A DNA stretch of 64,000 bases from positions 3,148,125-3,212,124 of the forward strand of contig CM017560.1 of assembly GCA_007844125.1 (NCBI GenBank), in the 5' to 3' direction. Numbering within the stretch: the stretch's first letter is position 1; the number at the start of each line of letters is the position of its first letter. A model generated the notes under the pieces. That model was not told the DNA's origin and made no database searches. It was given only the letters and a program-made list of their open reading frames with translations. A program made the translations under genes and the position numbers. This document shows, one piece after another, positions 1-12,140 of the stretch. Source of the DNA: Sinonovacula constricta (lineage: Eukaryota; Mollusca; Bivalvia; Cardiida; Solecurtidae).

Positions 1-740
1 TTCATTCCAAACATTCAGTTATCTAAATTAAAGTGAAATTATAATACAAATTATGTATTTAAGCTATTGGCCTATTTTGATGACAAAATTTTACATTTAA
101 GTGCAAAAAAGCCAGATACAAAAAAATACAAGATACATTTTGCTGGCAAAATCAATAACACACCAAACAGACACATAGCTGTCATTTTTTCCTTTCAAGC
201 AAAATAAATGATCAAAAGAAAAAGTTTTCAACAGAAAATATAAAAAAAACAATATTCAGAATATGCAAGTCTCTCTTGCTTTAAATGTGCTAATCACACA
301 TTGTTGGACACTATCTCTAAAAGGTGCTCAAAGTATATTACAATTGGTGAAAAACTAACATTTATTGCTTATTAGGAATTTTTGTGATTTTCCAAAAATG
401 GTACAACTATTTTCAGTAATGATCATGAAAAGAAAGATATGAACACCAGCGAAAGTAATGAGGTTTGTAACATGCTTGTAATGAAATGTATAAACAAAAT
501 AAATGCTTATAAAATAAATAACAAAGATGAATACAAACGGAAACTGCTGTTTTCATGCTCTACAACTAACATTGAGATAGCTTAAATACATGTACGAGCA
601 GAACTTTAACTACATATGTACTTGCCACATGTCTGTTATTCTGAAGCAAATATGTGCCATAGTTGAAGCATTAAAACATTTCTGTTATAAAGTCTTATAC
701 TGCTTCTGTGAACATTAGACGTGTTTCTTGTGGTAGAAAC

Positions 741-895
741 AATGAACTTATATGAAGAACGGTGTAATAGAAATCATGAACTTATATAAAGCATAGTGTA
801 ATAGAAATCGTGAACTTATATCATTTACAGTATAGTAAAAAATCATGAACTTATATAATGTACAGTGTTTAAGAAATCGTGAACTGATATCAAAT
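741..895. repeat. Minisatellite, 34-35 bp unit, about 4.4 copies
   Basis: The motif 'aacttatat' recurs at 745, 779, 813, 848 and (mutated) 882, with spacing 34, 34, 35 and 34. Each unit carries a 'gaaatc(a/g)tg' block. It lies just downstream of the inferred stop of the minus-strand Gly-rich gene, so it is probably in its 3' UTR or flank. Confidence 0.85.
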
Positions 896-928
896 ACTGA
901 AAGGAGCAACTGTGGATATTTGATGATA

Positions 929-3900
929 TCAGAATACCAATTCTTTTTGTAGCTAGAAGGGCCCTTGTTTGTAATACATGAAGTTGGAGAAGGTGATTGT
1001 CATTATGTTTTAAAAACTCTTCTAAAGAATGCAGGAAAAGGTAATTTCTGTACTGTTAATTTCACGATTTAACTTTTTGACGAGAATTTAACGATTTAAA
1101 AACATACCTTGGGTGCCTTGTAACCCATGTTCTGTAATAAAATAAAAATATAAAAGCACTGTTAATGATAATTTGTTGAAACAAATAGATACTTCATTTA
1201 AACAAACAATATTTACATGACAATAAGTCCTCATTGGGTAGATTTTTAAAAGTAGCAATTGGGTAAAAAATGTATGAAAGAAACATCCACTTTTTGAAAG
1301 TAATGTACTGGTAATATATCAAGTAGCAAATGTGATCTGTTCTGAATCAATATTTATGGAATAAAGTTAAATGACATCTTTTGTGTAATGAAAATGTGGT
1401 ATGTCAGAACTGTAAACAGCTGATCTAGATCTGCGCTATTTTTAAAAGCATCATCAATTGGTTCTTAGAGTTACTGCGATACATAATTGACAATACAAAA
1501 GAAAAGCGTACTGCATAGAGTGCCCTCTGCATTTCCATCTCATATTTCATCTGGTTCAACTGCTGCATCTGTTGAGACATATGGACCGCCTCCATGGAGG
1601 GGGCTGGTGGTGGAGGGGGTGGAGCCTGCACAAATAACGGACAATGTAGTATTATGAGGGTTGTCCCACTAAATTGTGGACTATGCGTATATTTTTTTCA
1701 TTTTACGTACTATCATAATAATATTCTAAAATTACCTTCCCCCATTCAATTTCAGTAAAACAAATTCAAGGATGATAAAAATAAATGAACAACTTGTGAA
1801 CTGTGTGTAATTGACTAGGTCTATGTATACGTACCCTGTGCAACCCAAAATAATGCACTGAAATCATTTTCTGCATGCACAGTAAAACAGTAATTTTTCA
1901 GCCATATTAGCATTTGGCGCAAAAATGTTTTGTTTGCTTAAAGCACCGTTATTGTGATGTCATAACAAAAGATTTCGAATGCCAAATGTTATTTGTTGTC
2001 AAATGACATGCATTTGAATAATAACCATTGAAATAACAACCTAGCGAAAATGACGATGTTAAAGGAAGAGAAAGCACACTGAACAGCCATCCAGTTCTGT
2101 GTATAGTCCGGTATGACCCCAACTGACACTTACAAGAAACTGAAATGCACAGACAGATACAGTGGAGTTTCCAGGAACCTTGTTTTTAAATGGCACAGTC
2201 GATTTAGTGAAGGTTGGACTAATAGTGCACAGCATGGACGGAAACTATACATGAACGTCCGTAACATTTAGGTTACGAATGATGTCATTGACGGCAACAG
2301 ACATAAGACAGTGAGAGAAGTTTCAAAGTGTACTGGTTAAGCAAGTCCAGTGTTCAGTGGATACTAACTTCTCAGTTGAAAATTTTGCCTGTGAGTGCTC
2401 GGTGGGTTCCAAGGTTATTAACAGAAGAAGAAAAACAGGTTCGGTTTCAACCTCAAGGACATTTCTTCATAAAGTTGAAAGTGACAGCTCATTTCTCTCC
2501 TGTATCATCACCACGAACGAGACTATAAACCCGAGGAAATGGATGTTGATGGTGTGGAAAAATCATAACAGCCCCCACCAAAGAAAGCAAAAGCTATAAA
2601 GTCTATGGAAAAAGTGATATTTATTGTCTTTCTGGACATTGGAGGGGTCATTTTGGTACACATGGTAAAGCTCGGGCAAACAGTGAATGCAGATTACTAT
2701 TCAAAGGTAAATTATTTCTCATAATTAAATAATTTTTTACCATAATAAAATATACAACTGTAGAATAAAAAATAACATCAGGTTTTTGAGGAAACTTAAT
2801 AATCTGTGTTGTTTCACTTCAGCCAATCCACCTGGACCTCAAAAAGGCATTGCGGAAAAAGGTCCCAGCCTCGTATAGCAACATTGAGAATGTTATTCTT
2901 CACCAAGACAAAGCCCCCAGCCACACCGCTGCCAGAACACAGCTGGAGATAGATGTACTGGGTTTACAGAGAGCCGTGCACTCGCCATACTCACTGGACC
3001 TCGCCCACTGGACTCTGCCTAATTTCTGCAGCTGATCGCATCTTCATGGCAAACATTTTCAGGACAGAGAAGAGTTAATGCATGAAATACAAACTTTTAG
3101 CTGGTCATTGGAAAGTGAATGGTTTAGTGATATATATCAAAAGTGGGTAAAATGACATCGGAAGTGTATCACCCACAACAGAGAGTACTTTGAAAAATAG
3201 TGAATGTTAAGTGCGTGATGTTGATAGGTAAAAGTAGACGTTGTCGGCGTGCGCCAGGTCCGCATACCATATAGTTTTGTATTTTGCATAGAGATGCTAT
3301 ACTTAGGTATATTGTCCTGAAATTTTGCAAGTAAACCCACAATGAGTGTATATTATATACTAGACAATAAAAGACAATAAAAATCATCAAGTTTATAAAA
3401 AGTAAAAAAATGAGTAAAATTGCAATTTACATTTATAAATATATTACATTTAACTTAACTAGTGTCTTACTTGGTGCCCCATGGGGTAGCTATTGTAGGT
3501 ACTCTGTACCCCTCCACAGTTGAACCCTTGCTGAAAGCCTGAAATACACAGCTTTTAATGAGATCCTTGTTAATATTTAAAGTGCATCAAATGTGAGGCT
3601 AATGAATTTTTAATGAACCATTACTTTTTTAGGTCTTCATCAATACGGCTATCTCATGAAAAAATGGCTTTTTAGGTTATTTGTAATATATACCGTGTCA
3701 TTCACTAGGGCATTGATTAATGTGCATCAACCATTTGGATGAAACAGAGTGAACCGAAGCTCCATTGATGTATTAGTACAGTCTTTTAGAATATAATATA
3801 CTGTCAACCAAGGCACACGTAGAGTGCATCATGCAGGAGCAAGTGGCACAACAACGTAAGGGCGGTTAGATCACAGACTGTCATCGTGGAGTCATGTTTT

Positions 3901-5474
3901 TTTTTTCAGAATGTGCATAATTAACAGCCACTTTGGTTGCAGTATGATGGCAATTACTAAGGTGGGCAAGACCTATAGTCCTGTCATCACATGATCTTCA
4001 TTGGTCAACAAGGCTTCCAGTTTCTCTCAGGTGCCTGATAAGTCATTCTATGGTGGAAATTGTCACACTAAATTGCATAGCAACCTGTTGTTGCTGCTGA
4101 CTTTCTAAAATCAATGCAATAGCATGACCCATCTGTACTTGGGTCAGCCATACCATGATAGCAAATGATTAGTCTCAGATTTAAGCAATAAACCTAATAC
4201 AAAATGTAAGCCTAGCTAGGTCTACACCATGCAAGACATCCTCAAAAATCTGTTCCATTAAAAATTGAAAGAAATATGTATGTACACACCTCCACCATAG
4301 GCACCAGTATTGCCGTATGGGTTGTAGCTATACGCGCTAGGGTTCGGCATTGGGGGACCTGAGTTCATCGTGATATTCATCTGGAAAGCTCCGCCATACC
4401 CACCTCCAAAACCACCTCCAAAACCACCTCCAAAACCACCTCCTGGATAGTTTGACTGCAATTAGGGCCAAAACATCAATATGACCAGAGGTCTTATTTA
4501 TGTAAAAAATACATCCCATAGTTCATATAAGAATAACTTCTCTTGTCAAGAGTATATAAAATAACAGAGCAAGTTATAGCCTAAACACAGAAAAATTACT
4601 TATAAGCTACTTTTTTTTCAAAGATTTCCAATAGGTATAGATAGTTTCCATGTGATGTCATAGGCATTTATAAGACAGCTTAAGGCAACCATATTTGAAG
4701 GCAGAAGTTAATGCAGGTCGAAATCTGCAAATGTGTGCTGTATATAACTCACCACTGTATTGTTATTTTTCAGTCTATTTTACTAAATTTTATATCAAAT
4801 TTAACAGCTTTTATGAAGTATTTTAAATATCAATAATATATTTTGATAGTTTAAAAGGTAGAAAAATACAACCAAGACTTTTAAGGATGAGCCAATAATT
4901 TTATTTATTTCTGTGTATTAATTCTTTGTGCATTTATAAATTTTAAAAATACTATTTTTAAAAAAATATGAATTTCAAGAGGTTTCCAATGGTGTATAGC
5001 TTTTAATTTTTGGACCTCAAATGAAGAAAGTACAAGAAAATAGAATTTATGCCTCTATACAATTCATCTGAATATCCATTGAAGTTGCCATTAAAGATGG
5101 CTGCCTTGATAAGGGATCTTCACTGATGTGGAAACTATCTTATAGTTTAAAAGGAATAATGTGACAAAAAATGTGTTTGCAAAACAGTAATAAAAGGTAA
5201 CATTTGAAAAGTATGATATTTTATTTGTATCCAAACATAATTTTAAGTCATTAATAAAATATTCCAGAATCTTTACAATAATTAAAAAAGTGAGAGAAAA
5301 TGAAATTAATAATCTTTTGGAAAATGAACGCACATGTTCAGTAACAGAATTACATTGCTGCAAAAATTTTATATAAAAAATGTGAAAAAAGGCATTTTTA
5401 TTAAGAGAGAAATTGCCAAATGTTTAGCAGTGTTCTGCTTTATACTTCAACCCGAGGCTCACCTGTCCCCACAT
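929..5474 (-). CDS. Unrecognised small Gly/Pro/Gln-rich protein, about 135 aa, six coding exons
   Basis: I do not recognise this protein. Consistent GT-AG junctions and phases link minus-strand pieces 5474-5463 (Met-Trp-Gly-Gln), 4455-4290, 3538-3471, 1625-1512, 1131-1108 and probably 952-929. The second exon encodes four GGGF/GGGY repeats followed by an Asn/Pro/Tyr/Met-rich stretch. The fourth starts with a run of six prolines (APPPPPPAPS) and continues into a Met/Gln-rich, probably helical segment (MSQQMQQLNQMKYEMEMQ). The fifth exon is only 24 bp (NMGYKAPK). The start was chosen as the ATG just before the 5463 donor; upstream sequence on the same exon looks like 5' UTR after an acceptor at 5489. 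The last exon, ending LQKELVF-stop, is the weakest link: an alternative acceptor would keep the frame open into a tandem repeat. There is one cysteine, no signal peptide and no obvious catalytic motif, so the composition suggests a low-complexity protein, but the role is unknown. A mariner relic lies in the intron between 1625 and 3471. Confidence 0.6.
2041..3200 (+). pseudogene. Decayed mariner-type (DD34D-like) transposase
   Basis: Translation in shifting frames gives a recognisable mariner/SETMAR-type transposase order: an N-terminal helix-turn-helix region (NLVFKWHSRFSEGW, 2175-2215), a damaged linker with several stops (2220-2560; CSVGSKVINRRRKTG corresponds to the 'ARWVPRLLTEEQK' block), a first catalytic Asp in FLDIGGVILVH (about 2630), a second in ILHQDKAPSHTA (about 2895), a third-Asp block read as PYSLDLAHWTLP in which the expected final Asp is missing, and the terminal HNREYFEK-stop at 3200. 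Stops and frameshifts make it non-functional. A 114-bp GT...AG segment (about 2707-2820) interrupts it cleanly. Terminal repeats could not be defined; 'ggttgtccc' near 1659 resembles a mariner end, but no convincing partner was seen. It lies antisense within an intron of the Gly-rich gene. Confidence 0.8.
4637..5141. mobile_element. Inverted-repeat element family 1, copy 1 (about 505 bp, MITE-like)
   Basis: The ends are 'agatagtttcca' (4639) and its complement 'tggaaactatct' (5128-5139), a 12-bp terminal inverted repeat. Subterminal inverted blocks related to 'aaggcagccatctttga' follow near 4682 and 5090. The interior has a conserved stretch reading 'gatgagccaataattttatt' (about 4886). Nothing in it codes for protein. 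Related copies lie at 18146-18658, 51334-51548 (partial) and 62539-63030, which is what identifies it as a mobile or formerly mobile unit. It sits in the first intron of the Gly-rich gene. The target duplication appears to be TA or a slightly longer AT string, which is ambiguous here. Confidence 0.75.
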
Positions 5475-5869
5475 GATAAGTCCGTTTCCTGTAACGAATA
5501 AAACACAAGAAAACTAAATATGCAGTAAAATTATTAACGTATGAGGATTTTTCGCAATGTTCACACACTATTTTGCAATTATTCTTAGTATTTCAAAATA
5601 ATACTAGACAATTCTAGTAGATCTACGTCACAATGAAAAACAACAACAACAATCAGGTTACAGTTATTTAGACTTGTCAAATGTGTGCTCAAGATAAAAC
5701 AATTTTTGTCAGCTATGATTTGAAAATCCATCATTACTTTGAACGCACATGGCAATTAAAAAAGCTAATAAAGTAGTTAAAAGTATAACTTAACGGATAA
5801 GTGTTTATAGTTACCGTGTAAAACTGAATATTGCAGAAGCAGTGGAATTGTTTATTCCTCTGCCGGTAG

Positions 5870-6206
5870 CGTCGGTGCCTGGTGATATGTAAACAAAACA
5901 GACACTGCTCGATTTACCTATGTTCTGTATTACGTCACGCACTTAAATTCAGTTTGATAAAATGAGCATAAAATTTATTTATAAGCGATCATGAATTTAA
6001 TAGTGTAAATAAAAGTATTCAAATATAACCTATCAAAGTAACATTTCAGTACCTGTATAGAAAATAGAATATTAAGTACAATTCTGATTTTAGATGTTAG
6101 AAGTTACTTCGCTTTGATTACATTGGCGTGTGGAAATCACGTGACTTCCGTCGAACGCGTCCGCCATATTTGTCAGGGCCAGTAGTCGCAACTAGTGTCA
6201 GTCGAA
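5870..6206. promoter_or_regulatory. Divergent promoter between the Gly-rich gene (-) and the THAP gene (+)
   Basis: The two genes are head to head with start codons at 5474 (-) and 6207 (+). The segment contains a palindromic E-box TCACGTGA at 6137-6144, a YY1-like 'ccgccatattt' at about 6161-6171 and several CpGs in an otherwise CpG-poor AT-rich stretch. There is no clear TATA box. The transcription start sites are inferred, not seen. Confidence 0.45.
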
Positions 6207-9200
6207 ATGCCCGCTCATTGTTCAGCTTATGGCTGCTCAAATCGACGAGGAAAGATTAAACTAGGATCAGATGTCAATCTCACATTTCATAGGTGATTGA
6301 CAATATTATTGTATACATTATGAAAACGAGTTGTGATATTTTTTTCTAGTAGTCTGTAGATATAGATTTCTAAACATAACGGAAATAGAAATATAACGAA
6401 AATAGGAATGCCGACGATATATGTTATGTCATAACTTATAGTAAGCTTATTTTGGTCCATGAAAGTCACGTTATGTAACATTCGCTTATGCTTTAAGGCG
6501 ATAATAACAAATAATTATGGGATGAAAGCTCACAACCAAAACACACCAAGGCAGAAAAAACAAGGCATCCACAATGCTCACCCATGGCCTTTATAAGGAC
6601 ATAGGCACATGTTCTACTACATTTAACATTATTGGATTGGACAAAAACACAAAAGAAGAAAGGAGTCTTTGGTTCATCTAATTTACTTTCTAATAGTTAT
6701 TATTTGCCACCAATAGGTTTGCACTAATAGTGTGTATACATTCAAATATATGGTTATATGTATACATGAACCTTTTAGTGAGATAATTGTTCAATCTTTT
6801 CTTCTATACAATGTTTACCATATCATCAGTTCAAGTTATATGCCCGTCAAAGAAAAAAAAAGCTCTGCATGAAGACCTAGCTTGGGATTGGATTTGGGGC
6901 CAGTCGAATCAAGGTCACTGTTACTTAAAATAGAAAACAGTTTCTGCTTAATAATTTGTGTTAAATTGTTTAATCTTCTAAAACCTGGTTTCGTGGCATG
7001 GCCACTTATCTAGCTTTTTCATTGAACTCTATTTATAGTGCATCATACGGTGGTATTTAGTTTTATCGTATTGTCCTTGTATGTTATTACTGAATTAAAT
7101 GATATTACTGCATGCAATTGTTTATCACTTCTTAACTCCTTCACATTACCATATTCATAACTCAGTAAATGTGTGAATAGCACTGCTAGTCAACCCATGT
7201 TTTCACATGTTCAAATACATAAATACAGGGTTTGTATGCGTTTTGAAAAGTCTTGGAAAGTTTTGGAAATTGATCATGGTGTTTTTAAGGACCTTGAAAG
7301 TCTTGGAAAATCAGATTTTGTGACTTGGACTATGGAAAAGTTATGGAATTTTTTTTAACCTTTTGAAAATAAAATAAAACATGCATTTGACTAAATCGAA
7401 TAGCTTCAGAAAGACTGCCAAAGCAAAAAGAACTAAACCTTAGGTGATAGATAGTGAGATAAAAAAGCTGAGAGAGAAGTCTAATTAAGACTTCAGACAA
7501 AATTAAGGAATGTGTGATATTTCAAAGGTAACAATTGTAACAATGGTACATTTGATCAGTCCAGTTGGAACAGTCAACTGGTCGTAAATAAATATTTATT
7601 TCTAACAATACTCCCTACAAATCATCATATACATGTAGACAAGTTCAGTCCAACTATAAATCTGCAGTTTAAAACAGCAAAATAATGACATATTAAGTTT
7701 TTATTCCTATGAATCACCAGTTGTGGTCATGGCAAAGTTTTTTTTGGACATTTTTTGAATTGGTGGGCTTTGGAAAGTTTTGGAAAAGGCTATGGAAATT
7801 GTGGCAGTCAGAGGTGTAAGAACCCTATAAATAAATATATAAATCAATATCTCATTTGTATCATTTCAATGAATGCATCAATGACGAAATTACTTTGTAA
7901 TTTGTAAAACTTTAGTATGGGTTTATAAGAGAAATTAAACCACATTAGCATATTCTGTCAGCCTTAATTAAATTTTACTGGTAAAGATGCAGATGTGTGA
8001 ATCAGTGTTCTCTATCAGCAATTAAACTGATTCTAAAGCTGGCTCTTTTTTAAAATGTTAAAAATAGTTTGTTTTTGTGTTGTAAACAACTTGAAACTTG
8101 TATCAAGCGAAACACAGTTTATAAATTCAACATTTGTTGTATGGTGACAATTTGAATTGTGACTTAAACTGTTGGTATAAATAGTATGGTCCATAGTACA
8201 CTACACAGTACTTAGGAGATCTTTTATTTGTTTAAAGTCGATAAGGAAAGAAGTTCTTTCAACTTATATTGATCCCTCTCAATTGCCATCTTCCTGACAA
8301 GAACAAGTAGTTACTTTCTGGTGCTTTGTAAAGTAAATAGTCTTGCTCAAAGACTGACATCAAGGATTATACCCTACATCCTCAGGTCCAGAGCACAATG
8401 TCTTTACAACTTGACCATCGATGGTCAAAATATCTTTGAGTTTGGTATTAAAAAACAAAAATTTGAGTAACGATTTAATTGGTGCATGAATTGTTTAAGT
8501 AACTCCATTAATTTTGATAGGTTCTAAACCTTACTATGGCTTATTAAAATAAACCTATGCTGATGTAACTTGTAAACATTTTTTGTCTAATTTGATAATG
8601 GTTTTTAGGTTTCCGAAGGATCCAGAGATATGTATTTTGTGGGCAAAGGCAGTGAACAGGGCAGGAGATGATGGCATGCTGTGGGTGCCTGGGAGGTATG
8701 ATGTACTCTGCTCCCACCACTTTCAAGAATCCGACTTTGACAGGACTGGACAAACAACCAGACTACGAGAGAGCAGTGTACCATCAGTGTTCAATTTCAA
8801 TCCAGATTGGCAGGTTGTTAAAACAGAAATTTATATTTTGTGCTGTTAATCATTGGGTTTACAATGTATATGGATAATATTTAGGAACTGTTGCAAATAT
8901 TTATATTGTAAGTATGTAAAAAGCTCAACATCGGACTCATACCGGTATATAAACACGATTTGTAATAAGCATCTTCTGCTGTCTGCAATGCATAAGATCT
9001 CCATTATATTTTGAAAAAAAAAGGTTTTTATTCAATTTGTAACTCTAAAAAGCATCATTCAAACATGCAGAGGACAAGTTTTCCTGATTTTGAGACCTCT
9101 CAACTGACCATACATGGCAAGTGGTCTTTAAAATTGCTACATTATACTGATTCTTATGGATATCACATTTAATTTATTAACAATTAAAGGATAGAAGGTT

Positions 9201-9372
9201 TTGGGAACTGGAGCTCTAGAAAGAGGTAATACCAAGTTATAGTCTACTTTCAAGCTACTGATCGATAAGCCAACTTTACAGTTTACCGCCTGGTGAAATG
9301 AGTGCAATACATGCAGTACAAGTAAAAATGTTTACTTTACAGCCTAGAGCAAGAAACGAAAAGAGCCCTAAG
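6207..9372 (+). CDS. THAP-domain zinc-finger protein (N-terminal exons)
   Basis: Three in-phase exons: 6207-6292, 8609-8813 and a 30-bp exon 9343-9372. The first starts at ATG 6207 (MPAHCSAYGCSNRRGK) and the second continues with FPKDPEICILWAKAVNR and ends in ESSVPSVFNFNPDWQ. This is a complete THAP domain of about 90 residues: C2CH zinc ligands Cys5, Cys10 and the CSHH pair, the invariant Trp (LWAKAV), the Pro and the AVPTIF-like SVPSVF motif. THAP domains bind DNA sequence-specifically in the nucleus and occur in cell-cycle regulators and in P-element-type transposases. The third exon adds PRARNEKSPK. What follows is uncertain. A Lys-rich repeat exon lies downstream at 12373-12877, but its entry phase (2) does not fit the phase-0 exit here, so at least one exon is missing from the model. 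The subfamily was not assigned. Confidence 0.8.
7226..7827. mobile_element. Non-autonomous hAT-like element, about 600 bp
   Basis: It begins 'cagggtttgtatgcg' (7226) and ends 'ggtgtaagaacccta' (7827), an imperfect terminal inverted repeat with the CAGGG start typical of hAT elements. The flanks 'cataaata' and 'taaataaa' are compatible with an 8-bp target duplication blurred by AT richness. Inside, 'ttggaaa' motifs recur near both ends (7247-7348 and 7770-7799). There is no transposase. It lies in the first intron of the THAP gene. Confidence 0.55.
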
Positions 9373-10006
9373 GTACTCCGGAATAAATCTCTGCCGGGCT
9401 GTGATGATTACATTGTGCTGGTTGCTTTGGTAATTACTGATTACTTTTGCTGCTATTACAAATTATGTAAACTTAATATCACTTTTTCTTTAATTTTTCG
9501 GCCCATTGGCATTTGTCGATCATTTTTTATAATTCTGCAAAGCCTGTGTGAAATTTTCTTGATAAAGGCTGAAGGGATTATAATTTGTGAAAAAAAGATT
9601 TTTAGTTTATATGTCTATTGTTCTCTTTAGGAACATTTGTCTGTATTTTATTTTTAATTACTTGGTACAAATGTTTGCTTTGATAAGACAATAAGGGTTA
9701 TACTGCTCTTAGTTCTTCAACTCAGACCAGTTAAGTCCCTGAAAGTAATTGTTATAGATCCATACTCACTTTTATAGACATTTAATCCAATATGAAAAGT
9801 ATTTTATATAAACTTATAATCTCATAAGTATATTGCCAAGTGCAATGGAAAATTGCACGCCCCGCAGCTTATGGGTCTTATATGGACATTTCATTAGACA
9901 ATGTTTGGTGTATGGATTCAGACTAATGTCAAATGGTGACAAGCTATATGGGTTCTATGGCAAAGTACGAAGTTCAGTGATAGGTAAAAAATCCACAATG
10001 AAGGCT

Positions 10007-10854
10007 TATGTGGTAAAACCTCATTAAAGGACCACCCGAGTAAGTGGTGCAACCTGCTATGTGGAACACTTTTTTTCCAGAACCATTTTTGTTGATGCTT
10101 ATTCTAATGTCCCACAACCTCGGAAAGTGGAGCACCGCACTATCCAAGGACCAAGGACAGTTATTTCAGAACCAAATAAAAAAATTCACACCTTTCTTTA
10201 TCCTAGCTACATGGGGCAGTAACAGGCAGTCCATTAATACAATTGTCATTAGTCAGTTTATCATGCCTGCAAACACCGCTCGAGTGAACAAGATTGTTTT
10301 TACACTTTATGACTTCAAATTATGACATTGCCGATTCATTTACGACAGTTGTAAAGGAGTCAGCAATTTGTTTGATGTTTTCAAACTGATACCAGATCAT
10401 AAGTTGTTGAGCAAGAAGCTTTAAGTATCTTCATAGCTTTACTATGGATATCATCTTTCATTTCTTGATTTTCTAAGGTGCTTAAAATTTTAAGAAAACA
10501 TTATTTTCTTAACTTTTCTTTCAGGACTGACCTTAATGTTATTTTTTTTTACCACAAATAATAAATACCGACAATCTACTTCATTTTTATGTTTAATTAT
10601 ATCCTTGTAAAAATGACTAAATTCTAATATAAAATATCATGGAAAACATAAAAAAGCAATTTAAAATAAATACACTATAGCACAAAAAATACACTTTAAT
10701 ATTAATACAATATAAAGACAATATAATATTAAAACTTAGATATGAGCAGCGGTATCATAAATGGATTTGTAGGAACTAATTATGAGGACCACCTAGTTAA
10801 GTGGGACACTTAAAAAAGAACCACAGGTGTCCCTCTTAGCGAGGTTTTACTGTA
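10007..10854. mobile_element. Non-autonomous pogo/Tigger-like inverted-repeat element, about 850 bp
   Basis: The left end reads 'tggtaaaacctcattaaagg' from 10011. The right end reads 'gcgaggttttactgta' to 10854, whose complement is 'tacagtaaaacctcgc'. Both ends continue into matching 'gaccacc(c/t)(g/a)agt(t)aagtgg' blocks (10028-10049; 10787-10805). The CAGTAAAACCTCGCTA-type end is the form usual for pogo/Tigger elements, and TA flanks both sides. No transposase reading frame was seen between the ends. Confidence 0.55.
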
Positions 10855-11819
10855 TATGTGTGTGACCTTTATTACTATATAATTTCAGTTCTGCCAACAA
10901 TGTGCTTACATAATGGTTGAGGATATTTTTGTCCAGCATACATCTTTTTTGTGACTAATGTGTGCTCCAGGAAAAAGAAATTGAATTAATATTCCACATA
11001 TCTAGAAAGTTACTGCTTATATATCATGATTGATATTCCTGGAACTTGAGGTTATCTAAAGAAAGTTGTTGACTTGGGGGAGGGGGTAGTTGGGTGAGAA
11101 AGGATATTGCAATACCACCTGTACCTTCAACTTTCCATCAGGGTAAAAAATTGGCATGCATGTTTCATTGCTTGTTAAAGGTCTCAAATTAACATCACTA
11201 TTTCCACACACACTTAATATTTTCTCTGGCTATTCTTTCCTGCATTTGTTTATATAAGGTAGTGAGAAAATATATTTGGAGTACATCCATCAGGCGCAAA
11301 TCTTCTTAAGCTTAATTTTTTTTTTCATTATTGTGAAAACTCCCCCCAAACTTTTGCTAAAAATGTCTACTAACTACCCCACCGCGCAATTTACATGCCA
11401 CTCATTGCTTTGTTTTTACAGCAATAACATCATTTTCACATGATGTCTTTAACATTTTTAGCATAAATTTATATGTTAAACTGCCTGTATGCAATTTTTC
11501 AGATAACATGACCATGGTACAATAATAGCACACCAAAGAGGATTGTCACCAAATATTGTTATGTGATCTTTAACAGTTTTTGTTTCCTACAGCAAACAAT
11601 AAGCAAATAAGCATTGACCTCGTTCTACATACTTGATCCTAAAATGTGAGCAATGCCACAGACCACAGTTAATTTCACCCACTTTAGCATGTAATCAGCA
11701 CACAAATTACATGAAAACTTCTCATCACAAATTTTAGTGATCATTTTCCTAAAAAGGAATATAAGATGAGTGAAAAGCTATAATGTATCAAATAGTTGCC
11801 GATTTGTAACTCCTCTGAC

Positions 11820-11876
11820 CGCATGCTATAATTATCATAATTGGTCGCTGCGACATATTTTAAAAAACAAAACATA
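11820..11876 (+). repeat. SINE 3'-tail fragment
   Basis: 'gctataat...ttggtcgctgcgacat' followed by an A-rich 'aaaaaacaaaac' tail matches the 3' end of the fuller SINE copy at 49470-49685 in this window. The head is not recognisable here. Confidence 0.45.
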
Positions 11877-12059
11877 TAATGTGTCAGCAAAGTTATAGGC
11901 CTATTATTTGAACTTTCAATATGCCACTTGTATGTTGGCATATATGAATCATAATGGTAGCTCAAAGGTCAAGATTTCTACACTAATAGGGTTAGAGGAC
12001 AAAATTAAACTTGTGTGTAATTAAAGATTAGTTATAAAACTTACGAATACGCTGAATTA

Positions 12060-12140
12060 AAAAAATGATGCCGCAGCAGGGATTTGAACCAAGGGGAACT
12101 AACAACCTAGAAATTGCACTTAACTTCAAAACCTGTTAAC
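12060..12140 (-). repeat. tRNA-like B-box fragment, probable SINE relic
   Basis: On the minus strand 'ggttcaaatccctgctgcgg' (about 12092-12073) matches the RNA polymerase III B-box consensus. The neighbouring bases do not fold into good T or acceptor stems, so this is not a tRNA gene; a decayed tRNA-derived SINE is more likely. Confidence 0.3.

Noticed and set aside
9298..9630. 110-codon plus-strand frame continuing past the 30-bp THAP micro-exon
   Set aside because: Beyond the donor at 9373 the composition is hydrophobic and AT-driven without motif content, so it is read as intron.
12060..12140. tRNA gene on the minus strand
   Set aside because: B-box matches but T and acceptor stems do not pair; treated as a SINE relic.
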